Notes: generated by a model from the letters alone, not told the origin. A stretch of DNA of 64,000 nucleotides from Petaurus breviceps papuanus (GCA_028583685.1 JAMXIF010000032.1:8659352-8723351); one strand, 5' to 3'; shown: positions 31,325 through 42,028, counted from the first letter of the stretch. Made by a program: numbers and translations.

Positions 31325-32235
31325 GATCTTTCTTTTGTCTCGTTCTTTCCTTCAAACGCCATCACCTCTAGGATTTATTTAGCAGTACATACCTTTCCCA
31401 GCTTGGTGCCATCTTATCTTTCTGGTTTCATTAGACTTTACTTCCTTCCACAGTCCTCTATAATCTGGCCACACGGTCCTGTTTACGGGTCCTTGCACAA
31501 GATGCTTCATTTTCTGCTTTTGCATTGGCTGTCCCTCAAATCTGGAATACTCTCTTCACCTCCTGGTTTCCCCTAGTTACTTCAAGACTAACTCAAATCC
31601 CACCTTCTGCAAGAGATCTCTGTTGTTTGTTGTTCAGTCATTTCAGTCACGTTCAACTCTCCCTAACCCCTCTGAGTGAGGTTTTCTTGGCAAAGATACT
31701 GGAGTGGCTTGCCACTTCCTTTTCCAGCTCATTTTACAGAGGAGGAAACTAAGGCAAACAAGGTTAAATAACTTTCCCAGGCTCACACAGCTAGTAAGTG
31801 TCTGATGTTGGATTTGAACTCAGGTCTTCCTGACTCCAGGTCTGGTATTCTATCCATTGCACATCCTAGTTACCCATTACTATACATTACTTCCCTTCAT
31901 CAAACTGGCCTTCTCATGAATAATACTCCTAGAACATGAGGTTTCATCTCCTTTCTCCATGCCTTTGCAAGGCTGCATTACTATTTCCTCCTTGGCCTCT
32001 TAGACTAATTCTCTTCAAAGCTCTCCTCTACCTCCCCTACTCCTACCAATTAATTACCTTGTATTTATTTTGCATATATCTAGATAGAAAATAGATGTTG
32101 ATATATAAATAGTAAATTATACTGTTGTTTTATACAACAAAATGTAAGCTCTTTGCGGGCAAGGACTGTATCTTTTTTTGTCTTATCCTAGTGTCTAGCA
32201 CGGTACCTTAATAATTGATCCATTCAAAGCAGGGA
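31325..32235 (+). mobile_element. L2 LINE 3' end, split by an M SINE
   Basis: 'tataatctggccacacggtc', 'tggctgtccctcaaatctgg', then after the SINE 'aaatgtaagctctttgcggg', 'gtgtctagcacggtacctta'. Confidence 0.8.
31620..31878 (-). mobile_element. M-type SINE, full length
   Basis: 'tgttgttcagtcatttcagt', 'ttttcttggcaaagatactg', 'aggaggaaactaaggcaaac', 'ctgactccaggtctggtatt'. Confidence 0.95.
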
Positions 32236-32419
32236 CCATATTTTCACAACTTCAACCTATACATGAAGGCCCCCTATTGAAAAACACCTGTTTCTGAAGC
32301 ATCTGCAGGACAGCAGAGGGCTCAGAGGTTAGAGACTTTTCGTCTGAACCACCTCGTTCCCCACCCTTCAGGGATAGCCCCCTTAGACTTTACCAGACCA
32401 GGCACGGGCAGTCCATTGT

Positions 32420-33150
32420 CAGTTTGTCAGCAAGCATTTATTAAGGACTTTCTATGTGCCAGGTACTGTGCTAAGTATTAGAGATACAAAGAAACATGAA
32501 AAACACAGACCTTACCCTCAAGGAACTTCCATTCTAATGAGGAAGACAACATGCAAAATGTATACAGTATGGGTAGAAGGTATGGGCATCTAGGTGGCTA
32601 GAGTGGATAGAATGTCAGGCCTGGAGGCAGGAAGACCTGAGTTCAAATCAAGCCTCAGATACCTACCAGCTGTGTGACCTTGGGCAAGTCTGTTTTCCTC
32701 AGTTTCCTCATCTGTCAAATTGACTGCAGAATGAAAAAGCAAACCACTCCAGTATCTTTTCCAAGAAAAACCCAAATGGGGTCACAAAGAGTTGGATACA
32801 ACTGAAACAAATGAATAACAAGAAGTAGATAGAAGGTAATCTAAGAGGTAAAGGTAGGTCAGGGGAGAAAGGAAGGAAGGGAAAGAAAGGCCTCTTGCAG
32901 AATGTGGGATGTGAGTTGAGTCTTGAAGGAAGCCAGCAAGAGATGGTGCAGAGAGAACATTCCAGGCCTGGGGTACACCCAATTCAAAGACCTAAGTCCG
33001 GAGATGGCTCGGGTTCAAGAAAGAGCAAGGCCGTTGTTGCTGGGTCTTAGAGTGTATGCAGGATAGTAAATGACAAGACTGGAAAGTAAGGAAGGGGCTA
33101 GGCTATTAAAAACGTTAAATACCAAATAGAGGATTTTATATTCGATCCCC
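32420..33150 (-). mobile_element. L2 LINE 3' region
   Basis: 'gtcagcaagcatttattaag', 'ccctcaaggaacttccattc', and after the SINE 'tgagtcttgaaggaagccag', 'taccaaatagaggattttat'. Confidence 0.85.
32584..32828 (+). mobile_element. M-type SINE
   Basis: Head 'gcatctaggtggctagagtg', CORE 'ccagctgtgtgaccttgggc', tail 'aaaaacccaaatggggtcac', 'gagttggatacaactgaaac'. A TAGAAGGTA-type duplication flanks it. Confidence 0.95.
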
Positions 33151-33154
33151 ATAA

Positions 33155-34178
33155 TGCCCACCTACCACCAGTCTCTTCTCCTTTCTTTGTGACAAGTCCC
33201 TCAAAAGGGTAGAAATTGCCGGACTCATCCCACATGAAGAAACTAGCCTTGGAATGTCATATCAGTGCTGGAGGCACCTAAAAATAAAACTCGAGCTGAG
33301 TAGGAGAGGTGGGATTGGCTGAGAGAAGCCAGAAGCCTCAGACTTTCCTCGTTTGCCCCCCACCCACCCCCAGCAGGCCCATTATCCAGCACGAGGAGTG
33401 TGCCTCAGGCCAGGGGATGGATTCTATCCTGGCTTCAGTCGGAAAGGCCACATATTGATTTTCAGAAATGCTGTTTTTCAGTGAGCTTGTCAATAGATGC
33501 TGGGCCGCTGGTCCTCAGAGCTGAGAAAGAGCTGACTGCCCATTACCCAGGCTGGGAGCTCTCCCCGCTCTGGGGGTGGGGGCTCCAGGGGAGAGAGGAT
33601 GACGTCATTTCCTGGCTCAGAGGGTCAGTCTTGGAGGAGTCTGAGAGTCTGCTCTCAAGGACCATTCTTCAATTCTCGGTGTCGCTGTGGTTAAGCAATG
33701 AAATTCCTGGTTTGGATGTGCAGAGTCAGGGGGGAATTGATGAGAATCCTGCCAGAGGACACACCATGGAGCTGAGAAGGGGAGGCATGGGGTGGAGGGT
33801 AGGGGGACAGGGGTGCCTGATGTCTCGCCCTTGTCTTCCTCAAGTTCAGATATCAACACCACCCCCCAAATAAAGCTCCCACCAGCACATAGCGCCTATA
33901 GTTAAGAGCTTTCCCAAGAAGGCCTAAACTCCAAGTCTATTTGGCTTCTTTACTGAAAGCCCTCAGGCTTCTGTGATGACTGGCAGGAGAGAAAGGATTA
34001 ACATTACTTGGACCAAGGGATATCGAAGGTGATGAAGATGCCCCTCCTCCCTCAGCCGTGTCTACTAGTGCCACCCAGAAAGGGCTCCACGATTAGGGCC
34101 CAGCACCCACTCCAGCAGGGTTATGGGATTCCCCAGGGACCTAGGAGATCTCTGAAGGTGATTAAGAACCCCCTTCCC
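33155..34178. other. Unassigned sequence, possible regulatory DNA
   Basis: One kilobase free of recognised repeats, GC-richer at 33360-33880. The plus-strand frame 33400-33873 (157 codons) has no family resemblance. A perfect CRE lies inside. Candidate conserved noncoding region only. Confidence 0.45.
33600..33607. promoter_or_regulatory. Perfect CRE palindrome TGACGTCA
   Basis: The full 8-base CREB/ATF site TGACGTCA sits in 'ggatgacgtcatttcctg', adjacent to an ETS-like TTCC. It is a sequence match only; activity is unknown. Confidence 0.4.
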
Positions 34179-34179
34179 A

Positions 34180-34705
34180 CGCCCATCAGCTGGAGAATGG
34201 CTGGGCAAGCTGCGGTATATGTGATGGAATGCTATCGTTCCCTAAGAAATGATGAGCGGGCGGATTTCAGAAAATCCTGGACGTCCATGAACTGATCCTG
34301 AGGGAGGTGAGCAGAGCCAGGAGAACACGGTACACGGTAACAGCCACAGTGTGCAGCGACCAAGTTTGATGGACTCAGCTCTTCTCAGCAATGCAAGGAT
34401 CTAAGGCATCTCCAAAAGACTGGCACTGAAAAATGCTAACCACATCCAGAGAAAGAGCTCTGGAATCTGAATGCGGATCGGAACTCTCTCTCTTTCTCTC
34501 TCGTTGGCGTTGTTTATTTCTCACGGCTTTTCCCATTCTTCTTTAAAACATGACTGATGTGAAAATATGTTTAATATGAATGTATATGTATAGTCTATAT
34601 CAGATTGCACTCCAACTTGGGGAGGGAGGAGGAAAGGGAGTGGGAGAAAATTTAGAACTCAAAATCTTATGGAAGTGAATGTTGAAAACTAATTAAAAAA
34701 AAGAA
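34180..34705 (+). mobile_element. L1 3' end, truncated
   Basis: 'catcagctggagaatggctg', 'aaatgatgagcgggcggatt', 'gagcagagccaggagaacac', ending 'gaaaactaattaaaaaaaag'. Its CpG content is higher than in the other L1 ends. Confidence 0.9.
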
Positions 34706-35065
34706 CTCCCTTCCCCACCAACTGTTCTGCACCAGACTGTTCCTGGAGGGAGTGATGATGACCTAAGGGGAATTTCTTCCAAGTCCAAGGGACCTTGGAT
34801 TTTCCAGAGGTGACCTCTTTTCCCTTGTCCTCCCCCCCCCCCCAAAGGAATAACAGGATTACTGCTAAGTAGCATCATTTGCTTGGTAAATAGTATCCCT
34901 CCTTGGAGCCTTTGGAGACAGAACCACCATGACCACCATTTGGTTGGAAGGAGCCCTTTCTTGTGTCTCTGAACTTTATGGAATAAAGTCATTTTTTATT
35001 ATTAAATTTCTTATTAAAAATAATAAAGTAATAAAAAAGTAAAACATAAAGTAATGTACTTTATG
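34706..35065. other. Unassigned sequence
   Basis: A C run at about 34833-34845; nothing else recognised. Confidence 0.5.
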
Positions 35066-35195
35066 GAGTGACTGTTATTGTTTCTGGGCCTTCCTTCTCA
35101 AAGAGGACAATGACATCAAGAGAGTGATGTCTTGACTTGCTTGCGAGGGGGGCAGAGCTGCCCAAAGCCTCACTCTTTAAAGCTAAGGAAAGGCT
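35066..35195 (-). mobile_element. RTE-X-like LINE 3' end
   Basis: 'ccttccttctcaaagaggac', 'aatgacatcaagagagtgat', 'gtcttgacttgcttgc'. Confidence 0.6.
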
Positions 35196-35814
35196 GAACT
35201 TTTTGTCACAAGGTCTCCAGCTCATTGTCACATTTTGTCACAAGGTCTCCATGAGAGGCATTGACAAATCCCTGGTTACAATAATAAAGACAGATCTTGT
35301 GTCTTCTTTCAGAGAACTAACTAGCTATGGATGGGCCGGTATCGACGGCACCAAGAGGACAGAATTTGTAATCAGAAGAGCTGGGTTCACGTTCTACTTT
35401 GTCTATTTACTTCCTGTAGTATGATCTCGGGTAAGTCACTTCAATCAATCAGTCGGTCAATTAGTATTTATTAAGGATAGTGAAGCAATTGAAACAATCT
35501 CTACTCACAAGGAGCTTATTTTCTAATTGGAGACACAAGTACAAATAAAAAATACATGCAGCATAAATGTAGAGTGAATTCATACAAATATATGCAAAGT
35601 AGTTAAACATAAGTTCGTTTTCAAGAGATGGCTCTAGCCGTTAGGGGGGAATCAGGCAAAGAATTAGGCTAAACTTGGTGGTTGAGCTTCATACCAAAGT
35701 AAAAGGTAGAGTAGTACCTAGTATACAGTAACTAGTGCTTAATGAATGCACTGAGATACCAAAGGGGTGAATTCCAGATATGGGAGGATGGCCAGGGCAA
35801 AGATATAGAGACAG

Positions 35815-36528
35815 GGGCAGGTAGGTGATGCAGTGAATAGAGCATCAGTCCTGGAGTCAGGAGGACCTGAGTTCAAATATGGCCCTCAGACACTTAACAC
35901 ATGCTAGCCATGTGATCTTGGGTAAGTGTGGCAGCAAGCACCCCAAGCGTCCTCAGGGTGGCTGCCCATACAGGTTCTTAGATCTGCTTTGTTAAAGGAA
36001 AGCAACTCAAAATTGGTTAACAAGCTTACTTTAATCAGTCAGACACATATTGTTTACCTTGTTCAGGGGAAAAGGTCAGCACCCCGAACTTCAAAGTATA
36101 CAGGCAGAATTATCAAGACAGAAACAGATCAAGTAGACAGATTTCCAAACTGTCCAACCATTACATCCATACCCAGTCAACATCTGGGTTTCCACATCTG
36201 GGTTTTTCAAAGCAGGAGGGGCCCTGGACAACGGCTTCCCAGAATACAGATCAAATCACAGAACACTTCTCAAAGTGAGCCCCCAAAACAAAGCTACACA
36301 TCAGGGCTTATATAGCCTTCTCCTAGCTCAGAGAATGTAACAACCTTATTGACCCACTGGCCAATCAGAAAGTATTTACTGAAAAATAAGCCTCCCACCC
36401 CCATGTTTCAGGTGCACTTTAGCCTAGGGGCAGGGAAGATCTTTAAATTTTCATTCCCATTACAGTAAGTCACTTAACCCCAATTGCCCTGTCCTCCCCT
36501 CTCCAAAAAGCAAAAAAAAAAAAAAAAA
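35815..36528 (+). mobile_element. W-type SINE, split by an LTR
   Basis: Left part 35815-35926 ('ggcaggtaggtgatgcagtg', 'tgagttcaaatatggccctc') and right part 36470-36528 ('tcacttaaccccaattgccc' and an A tail). The 14-bp target duplication AGATAYAGAGACAG lies at 35801-35814 and 36529-36542. Confidence 0.95.
35927..36464. mobile_element. Solo LTR of an endogenous retrovirus-like element
   Basis: 538 bp, opening TGTGGCAGC and closing CATTACA, with an exact 5-bp duplication GTAAG at 35922-35926 and 36465-36469. It sits inside the W SINE, so both ends are certain. A TATA-like 'gcttatatagcc' lies near 36305. Only the LTR remains, as after recombination between two LTRs. It is younger than the SINE; family unnamed. 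Confidence 0.9.
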
Positions 36529-36590
36529 AGATACAGAGACAGAAAATGGTGTCTTGTGTGAGGAACATAGAGGACTGGACTGCATAGGCA

Positions 36591-36986
36591 ACAAAAACAT
36601 AGTCTACCATGAGCCTGTATTCAGGGATGTGCTGGTCAATGTTTAACAACTGGCTCTCTGAAAAAAAATGTACATGACACACTTTTAAGTTTAATCTGCT
36701 ACATTAACACTTTTCTCTATCACTTTGTAAATTCTAGACAATAAAAAGATAACTCAAGCCATGATTATAAGTGTTTGTTGATTTCCTAAGTGTAAATGCT
36801 CACACTGAAAATTTAACAATCAGCTTGGGGAGCCAGAATGAGCCAGCTACAGCATATTCCTGCCTGTACTCAGAGCCTCTTCACCTTGGAAGGCCCTTCC
36901 AGATTCTGAACTCTGTTGGTTCTAGAACGGTGCCTCAGAGGAGGCAGTCCAGAACAGTAGAAAGAGCGCCAGTACTGGAATCTGGA
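36591..36986 (+). repeat. Unnamed 390-bp repeat, copy 1
   Basis: Shares long blocks with 37855-38230: 'acatagtctaccatgagcct', 'ttttaagtttaatctgc', 'aaaatttaacaatcagcttg', 'gaactctgttgg', and the start of a SINE at its right end. Confidence 0.9.
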
Positions 36987-36989
36987 ATC

Positions 36990-37255
36990 TCTTCTAAAGG
37001 CAATAGGAAGCCACTTGTGTTGATTGAGTAAGAGACTCACTCACTTAGTCAGATCTAAGCTTAGCGGAAATTATTTTGTTGACATCGTGTGGGCAGGGGT
37101 GGTGAGAGACTTGAATCAAGGAGGACTGTCTCCTGACTGTTTCAATAATCTAAGTGATAGGTGATGAAGGCCCAAACTAGGATGGCAGCTGTCTGAGTGG
37201 AGAGAAGAAGCAGGATGTGTGAGAGATCATGGCAAGATGTGGCACCTGATTTGAT
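36990..37255 (-). mobile_element. L2 internal fragment
   Basis: 'aataggaagccacttgtgtt', 'ataggtgatgaaggcccaaa', 'gtggcacctgatttgattgg'. Confidence 0.7.
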
Positions 37256-37465
37256 TGGTCTGATTCTCTCCTCTTCTCTCTGTTGATTACTTCCTATTTA
37301 TCTTGGCTGTAGATGGTTCTCACATAGTAATTCACATGCACTCTCCTTGAATAGATTGTAAGCTCCTTGAGGGCAGGAACTACCTTTTGCGGTATCTCCA
37401 GTGTTTAATTAGCATAGTGTCTGGTACATAGTAGGTGTTTAGCAAATGCTTATTAACTGACAGTC
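37256..37465 (+). mobile_element. L2 3' end
   Basis: 'gattgtaagctccttgaggg', 'gtgtctggtacatagtaggt', 'agcaaatgcttattaactga'. It faces the preceding minus fragment. Confidence 0.9.
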
Positions 37466-37584
37466 TCAATTTTCTAAACTGTAAAATGAGAGGGGATTAG
37501 AATAGATGATCAACAAAATCCTAAATTCTAATCCTATGATTTTTCTATACTGGTTTGAGTCCCACTTGTCATTTTTACTTCAGC

Positions 37585-37685
37585 ACCTACCATGGATAGA
37601 ATATTAAGCCAAGAGTCCAAGTTACAAATATGAAACAAAAGCACTATTCTTGCCTTCAAGGAGCTTAAGATCTAGTACAGAGATA
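37585..37685 (-). mobile_element. L2 fragment
   Basis: 'aagccaagagtccaagttac' then 'tgccttcaaggagcttaaga'. Confidence 0.55.
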
Positions 37686-37854
37686 AAACAAACATATTTA
37701 TACTTCCAGGTTCTCTGATTGTGTGAGAATTCTCCCTTCCCATGTAAATTACACCATAATTTAGTAGATTTTTGGCAAAAGTTGCTATGGCTAAAAAGTT
37801 TAATCACCCAGAGTAAATTGTCTCTCTGAGTTAAGTTATTTTGGCCCATGGATG

Positions 37855-38230
37855 ACAAAAACATAGTCTACCATGAGCCTATATTTGGGGGTGTGCTTGT
37901 TAATGTTTAACAATAGGCTCTTTGAAAAAAATGTACACATGATATACTTTTAAGTTTAATCTGCATCATTAACATTTTCCTCCATCCCTTTGTAAAGTCT
38001 AGACAATTAAAAAAAAAAATAAGTAACTCAAGCCCTGATTAGTAGTGTTTGTTGATTTCCAAGGTGTAAATGCTCATGCTGAAAATTTAACAATCAGCTT
38101 GGGGAGCCAGAATGAGCCAGCTCCAAGGCCTTTTCAACTTAGAAGGCCCTTCTAGACCTGAACTCTGTTGGCTCTGGGAAGGTTCTTCAGAGGAAGTGAT
38201 CTGGAAAGAGAGCCAACTCTGGAATCTGGA
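37855..38230 (+). repeat. Unnamed 390-bp repeat, copy 2
   Basis: Same orientation as copy 1, 1264 bp downstream. It runs into a T SINE head that copy 1 also begins, so the SINE was probably present before duplication. Confidence 0.9.
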
Positions 38231-38390
38231 GATTTGGGTTCAAACCCAATTCTGACTCTTGCTACTTATGTATCCTAGAGAAAGTCATTTCTCCCCCCTG
38301 AGCCTCAGTTTCTTCATCTGTAAAATGGGGATGGAAGGTGGACTAAATAACCCCTTTCAATTCTGGTTCTGTGATCCTATCATTATATAA
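38195..38390 (+). mobile_element. T-type SINE
   Basis: 'gggttcaaacccaattctga', 'gagcctcagtttcttcatct', 'attctggttctgtgatccta'. Confidence 0.85.
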
Positions 38391-38569
38391 TAGTTTAGTG
38401 TAGAGAAACAGACACATAAATAATTAATTCTAAATTAGTGCAGAGGGGAGGCCAAAACAGACCTCTGGTCTGAGACATTCAGGAGGAGAGAGATCACTTT
38501 TATGTAGGAAGATCAAGGATTCTTCATAGAGGAGACGGCACCTGGTGTTTATTTGAAAGATAGGATGGT

Positions 38570-38885
38570 TCCATTCAATTAAGCATTTATTAAGCTAGGC
38601 TCTGAGACCTCAAAGACAAAAATAAAAAAGCTCTTGTCCTCAAGGAGTTTACACTGCCCTAGGGAGAAGTAAACAGGACAGGTACAAAGTAATTTGGGGT
38701 GTGGGGGGGAGGCACTAATGACTGAGAAAATCAGGAATGTCCTTTTACAGGGGGAAGAAGTTGAACTTCATGAATAGAGAGCTGGAAATCTGTAGCTTGA
38801 GCTCTAGGGAGAGCTTCTGAAAGTGGAGATATAGCCAGAATCAGCTGAGTAGAGGAATGAGTGAAGTCACCAAATGAACCCGAGT
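38570..38885 (-). mobile_element. L2 LINE 3' region
   Basis: 'ccattcaattaagcatttat', 'gtcctcaaggagtttacact'; the part beyond 38760 is less certain. Confidence 0.7.
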
Positions 38886-38887
38886 AT

Positions 38888-39166
38888 GGAGTGGAGGAGA
38901 GGAAAGGAGAAAGGGAAGAGAAGAGGCGAGGGAAAAGAGAGGAAAGGAGAAGAAAGGAAGAGGAGAGGAAGAAGAAAGGAGAGGAGAGGGAGAAGAAAGG
39001 AGAGGAGAGGGAGAAGAAAGGAGAAGAAGGGGAGGGGAAGAGGAAAAGAGAAGAAAGGAGAGGAGTAGAGAGGAAAAGGAGAGGAGAGGGAAGGGGGGGA
39101 AGAGAAGAGGAAAGGAGAGGAAAGGGGAGGGATTAAAATAAAAGAGAAAAGAAGGGAGAGGGGAGA
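38888..39166. repeat. (GGAGA)n purine tract
   Basis: About 280 bp of almost pure G/A on the plus strand with GGAGA, GGAAAG and GAAGAAAGGAG units. The lysine/arginine- and serine-rich frames on it are artefacts. Confidence 0.97.
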
Positions 39167-39985
39167 ATTTTGGGGTATGTCCACATTTAGGGAGCAGGAA
39201 GAAGAGTCAATAAAGAAGTTATAAAACAAGGCATTCTTGATATAGAAGAGCCAAAGACGTAGTGTTGTGGAATCCAAGGAAACATCAAGGAACATGAAGT
39301 TTCAGGCCATCGAACTTAGTGATAAGGGGTGTATTAATGACTTGGGGAAGAAGAATGTGTTGCCTCCCCTCTCTCCTTAGGACATTACTGGCTACTGAAG
39401 ATGGTTCTCATTAGGGCAGGATGCCCAGTTAACCTCTGGACCAGCAGCTTAGGTCTTTCATTCATTGAGGAAGATTCCTTTGGTTTCTGGACCCCTGCCC
39501 CCAAATCAGTGTTTACATGCTGCCTGAATCCCAAGCAAGGCTCCTCTATGAATGTGAAATCGTGGAAGTCGAGAAAGGGATAATTGGCTTTGAGTCCCAA
39601 GGTGAAGGCCTGTCAACGGTATTGATTGAGGGCCCCAGCTGGGCCTCCTAGAAGCATGACAAAGAGAGGAAGGGATGGGTCTCTGATCTCTGGGGGCAAG
39701 CAGTTTCACGCTGTGTCTGAATGTTGAATGTTTGCACAGTAAAGACTTGGTCACACCAGAGAAAATAAATAGCACGTCTTCCCGGACCAGTCTCCTGGAG
39801 CAAGCCTAGTAAACTGTGGTATTGTTTTCACAAACTGTTAGCTCAACTGTTCCCTTTCTTCTGTTTCCTTGCCACTGCTGTGACCTTTCCTGATCCCCAA
39901 ACAATCTTCTTCTCCCTTCATTTTGGGACCTTTGAGCTCAAGGTATCCCCAAAGATGCCAGTCCCCTTACAAAACCCAAGAGATC
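39167..39985. other. Unassigned sequence, no gene seen
   Basis: Overlapping short frames at 39385-39775 on both strands have no recognisable domain; no repeat signature. Confidence 0.5.
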
Positions 39986-39989
39986 TATC

Positions 39990-40325
39990 ATTTTGCTTCT
40001 CCCAAGCTAATGATTACCAGATTAATCTCCCTAAAACACTGATTTAATCAAGTCTATACCACAGCCTCAAACACCTTCAACAGAGTCCCATTGCCTACAG
40101 AAAAAGTCTAAATCCTTTCACCTGGATTTCAAAATCTTCTCCAAGGTAGCCAGATGAATCAACCTTTTCAATTTTACCACGATCGAAGTCTTCTGTTTTC
40201 CCTGAGCACATATTGCTTTTGCTCATACATTTCTCTCTTCTCTAATTATCTTCTCTGCCATCTCAGCTTTTTGCCTTTATGGCCCAGGTCAGATTTCAAG
40301 TTGGGATGATCTCTTGAGCTACATC
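39990..40325 (+). mobile_element. L2 fragment
   Basis: 'attaatctccctaaaacact', 'acagagtcccattgcctaca', 'aaatcctttcacctggattt'. The hAT-type MITE follows at its right end. Confidence 0.65.
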
Positions 40326-40477
40326 CAAGTGGGGAACCTCAGACCCTGAGGCCACATGGGGCCCTCTAGGTCCTCAAGTTCAGCCCTTTGACCGAATTCA
40401 AGCTTCACAGCTCCGTGAAGGACTTGAGGACCTAGAAGGCCACATGTGGCCTGGAGGCTGCAGGTTCCCCACCCCTG
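40326..40477. mobile_element. hAT-type palindromic MITE
   Basis: Left end 'ggggaacctcagaccctgag', right end 'ctgcaggttccccacccctg'; the arms 'ctaggtcctcaagt' and 'acttgaggacctag' pair. The centre is shorter than in the copies at 46497 and 63320. Confidence 0.85.
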
Positions 40478-40799
40478 TGCTAAATATTGTAGAGGTGCTC
40501 TTCTTAGGCTAATTCAATGGGTTCTTGACTTTTTTCTGTCATAGACCCCCTTCTCCAATGTGGGGAAACCTCTTGACCCATCTTAGAGGAAGTTTTCAAT
40601 ACATAAAATAAATTACATAGGATTAGAAAGTAAATTAATTATAATGAAATACAATTTTCAAAATATTATTAAAATGATTAAAATATTTAATTGAATTATT
40701 TAAAAAACAAGTTCATGGACTCCAGATTAACAAGCCCTGGACTAACTGGCCTCTTAGGTTCCTTTTAAATCTGACATTCCAGTTCATTCCATTCCAAAA
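40478..40799. other. Unassigned, AT-rich
   Basis: Low-complexity AT text at 40600-40710; nothing recognised. Confidence 0.5.
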
Positions 40800-40863
40800 G
40801 ACCTAACTCGGTTACCCTTCTCAGGGATATTTGTATTTTAAAGAGTAAAAATAATGATCACTG
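40800..40863 (+). repeat. 64-bp direct repeat, copy 1
   Basis: Nearly identical to 41965-42028, with about five differences, including 'cttctcagggatatttgtat' and 'taaaaataatgatcactg'. Confidence 0.9.
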
Positions 40864-40889
40864 TTCCAAGCCACTTCCCTACTTAAGAG

Positions 40890-41135
40890 GCAACTAGATG
40901 TCTCAGGGGGATAGAGTGCTGGACCTGGAATCAGGAAGACCTGAAGCTGAAATCTGTCCCCAAATGTTTATGAACTGTGGGACCCTGATCAAGTCACTTA
41001 GCTTCTGTCTGCCTCAGTTTCTTCTACTGTGAAATGGGGATAATAGCATACACCTGCCAGGGTTGTTGTGAAGATCAAATAAGATAATATTTGTAAAGTG
41101 TTTGGCGCAGTGCCTTGCCCGTGATGGACAATAAA
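40890..41135 (+). mobile_element. T-type SINE, near full length
   Basis: 'ggcaactagatgtctcaggg', 'tctgcctcagtttcttctac', 'aagataatatttgtaaagtg'. Confidence 0.9.
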
Positions 41136-41144
41136 TGCTTGTTC

Positions 41145-41480
41145 CCCCATCTTTACTATGTGTCCTGTCTTATACTGGGTACAGAGAACACAAAGAAGGA
41201 AAGGAAAACTGTGCCTACCCTCAAGGAATTTCCATTCTACTGAAGAGAATCACAGACATAGAAAAATTAAATCCAAGATATATACAAAATAAAGATGATG
41301 CAATTTGGGCATGGAGAGCACATGGAGAAAAGGGGGTAAAGCTTAGGTGAGGTAGGGACTGTGGAATCAGAAAAGGTCTCTTCTAGCAGGTGGCATTTGA
41401 CTCAAGTGAGAGGTTCCAAGAAGCAGAGAGAAAGCATTAGACATGGTGGGTAGCATGTACAAAGGAATGGAAACCTATGA
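41145..41480 (-). mobile_element. L2 LINE 3' region
   Basis: 'cctaccctcaaggaatttcc', 'gtggcatttgactcaagtga', 'cattagacatggtgggtagc'. Confidence 0.75.
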
Positions 41481-41960
41481 ACCCTGCCTTCCTTCTTTGA
41501 TCATTTCAACTGGAAAGGACTTCTTTTTCCTCTGAACTCCTGGACAGATATTTTTTTTTTCCTCCTCTTACATGCCTTGGACTGTGGTTATGTCCACATT
41601 ACCCCTTCCTCATTGGATTATGAGGAGGGTAAGGATGGGGAGTGGGATGGGGAGAGTCCATTCATATCTGTATTTTCCCTCAGACTTTTGTTTTGCCTAA
41701 TGATACTTCTCTGTCTGCCCCCCTGCTTATGACCTTCTCTTCCTCCTCCAGACACAACCCACACTGCTACTCCATGAGAGAGCTGGGAGATGACTCCTTT
41801 CAGTTTTTGTTTTATTCACATTTCACCCTGGACAGAATGGAGAAAGAAATTAAGTTGGTCTTTGTAGCCCCTACCTTCTCTTTGACATTTTCCTCCCTTT
41901 CAGGTTCCCTGTTTATAATAACATCTGTATAATCTAGCAATCCCATTCACACTAAATCAT
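41481..41960. other. Unassigned, pyrimidine-rich
   Basis: A 96-codon plus-strand frame (41642-41932) has no family resemblance. Parts resemble L2 plus-strand text but cannot be aligned by eye. Confidence 0.45.
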
Positions 41961-41964
41961 TAGA

Positions 41965-42028
41965 GACTTAACTCCGTTATCCTTCTCAGGGATATTTGTA
42001 TTTTAAAGAATAAAAATAATGATCACTG
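41965..42028 (+). repeat. 64-bp direct repeat, copy 2
   Basis: Partner of 40800-40863, 1165 bp downstream. Its last bases overlap the start of a T SINE that copy 1 lacks beyond the repeat. Confidence 0.9.

Larger units (their letters stand above)
35435..36590 (-). mobile_element. L2 LINE 3' region, outer layer of a nest
   Basis: 'cagtcggtcaattagtattt', 'ctcacaaggagcttattttc', 'attccagatatgggaggatg'. It resumes at 36543 with 'aaaatggtgtcttgtgtgag' after the inserted SINE and LTR. Confidence 0.8.

Noticed and set aside
33400-33873. 157-codon frame as a possible gene
   Set aside because: No resemblance to a known family, no start or splice support; overlapping minus-strand frames are equally open.
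35926-36315. 129-codon plus-strand frame
   Set aside because: It lies inside the solo LTR and starts at the LTR/SINE border; there is no sign of a host gene.
38861-39295. Lysine/arginine/glutamate-rich frame and its opposite-strand partner
   Set aside because: They come from the purine tract; low-complexity sequence, not coding.
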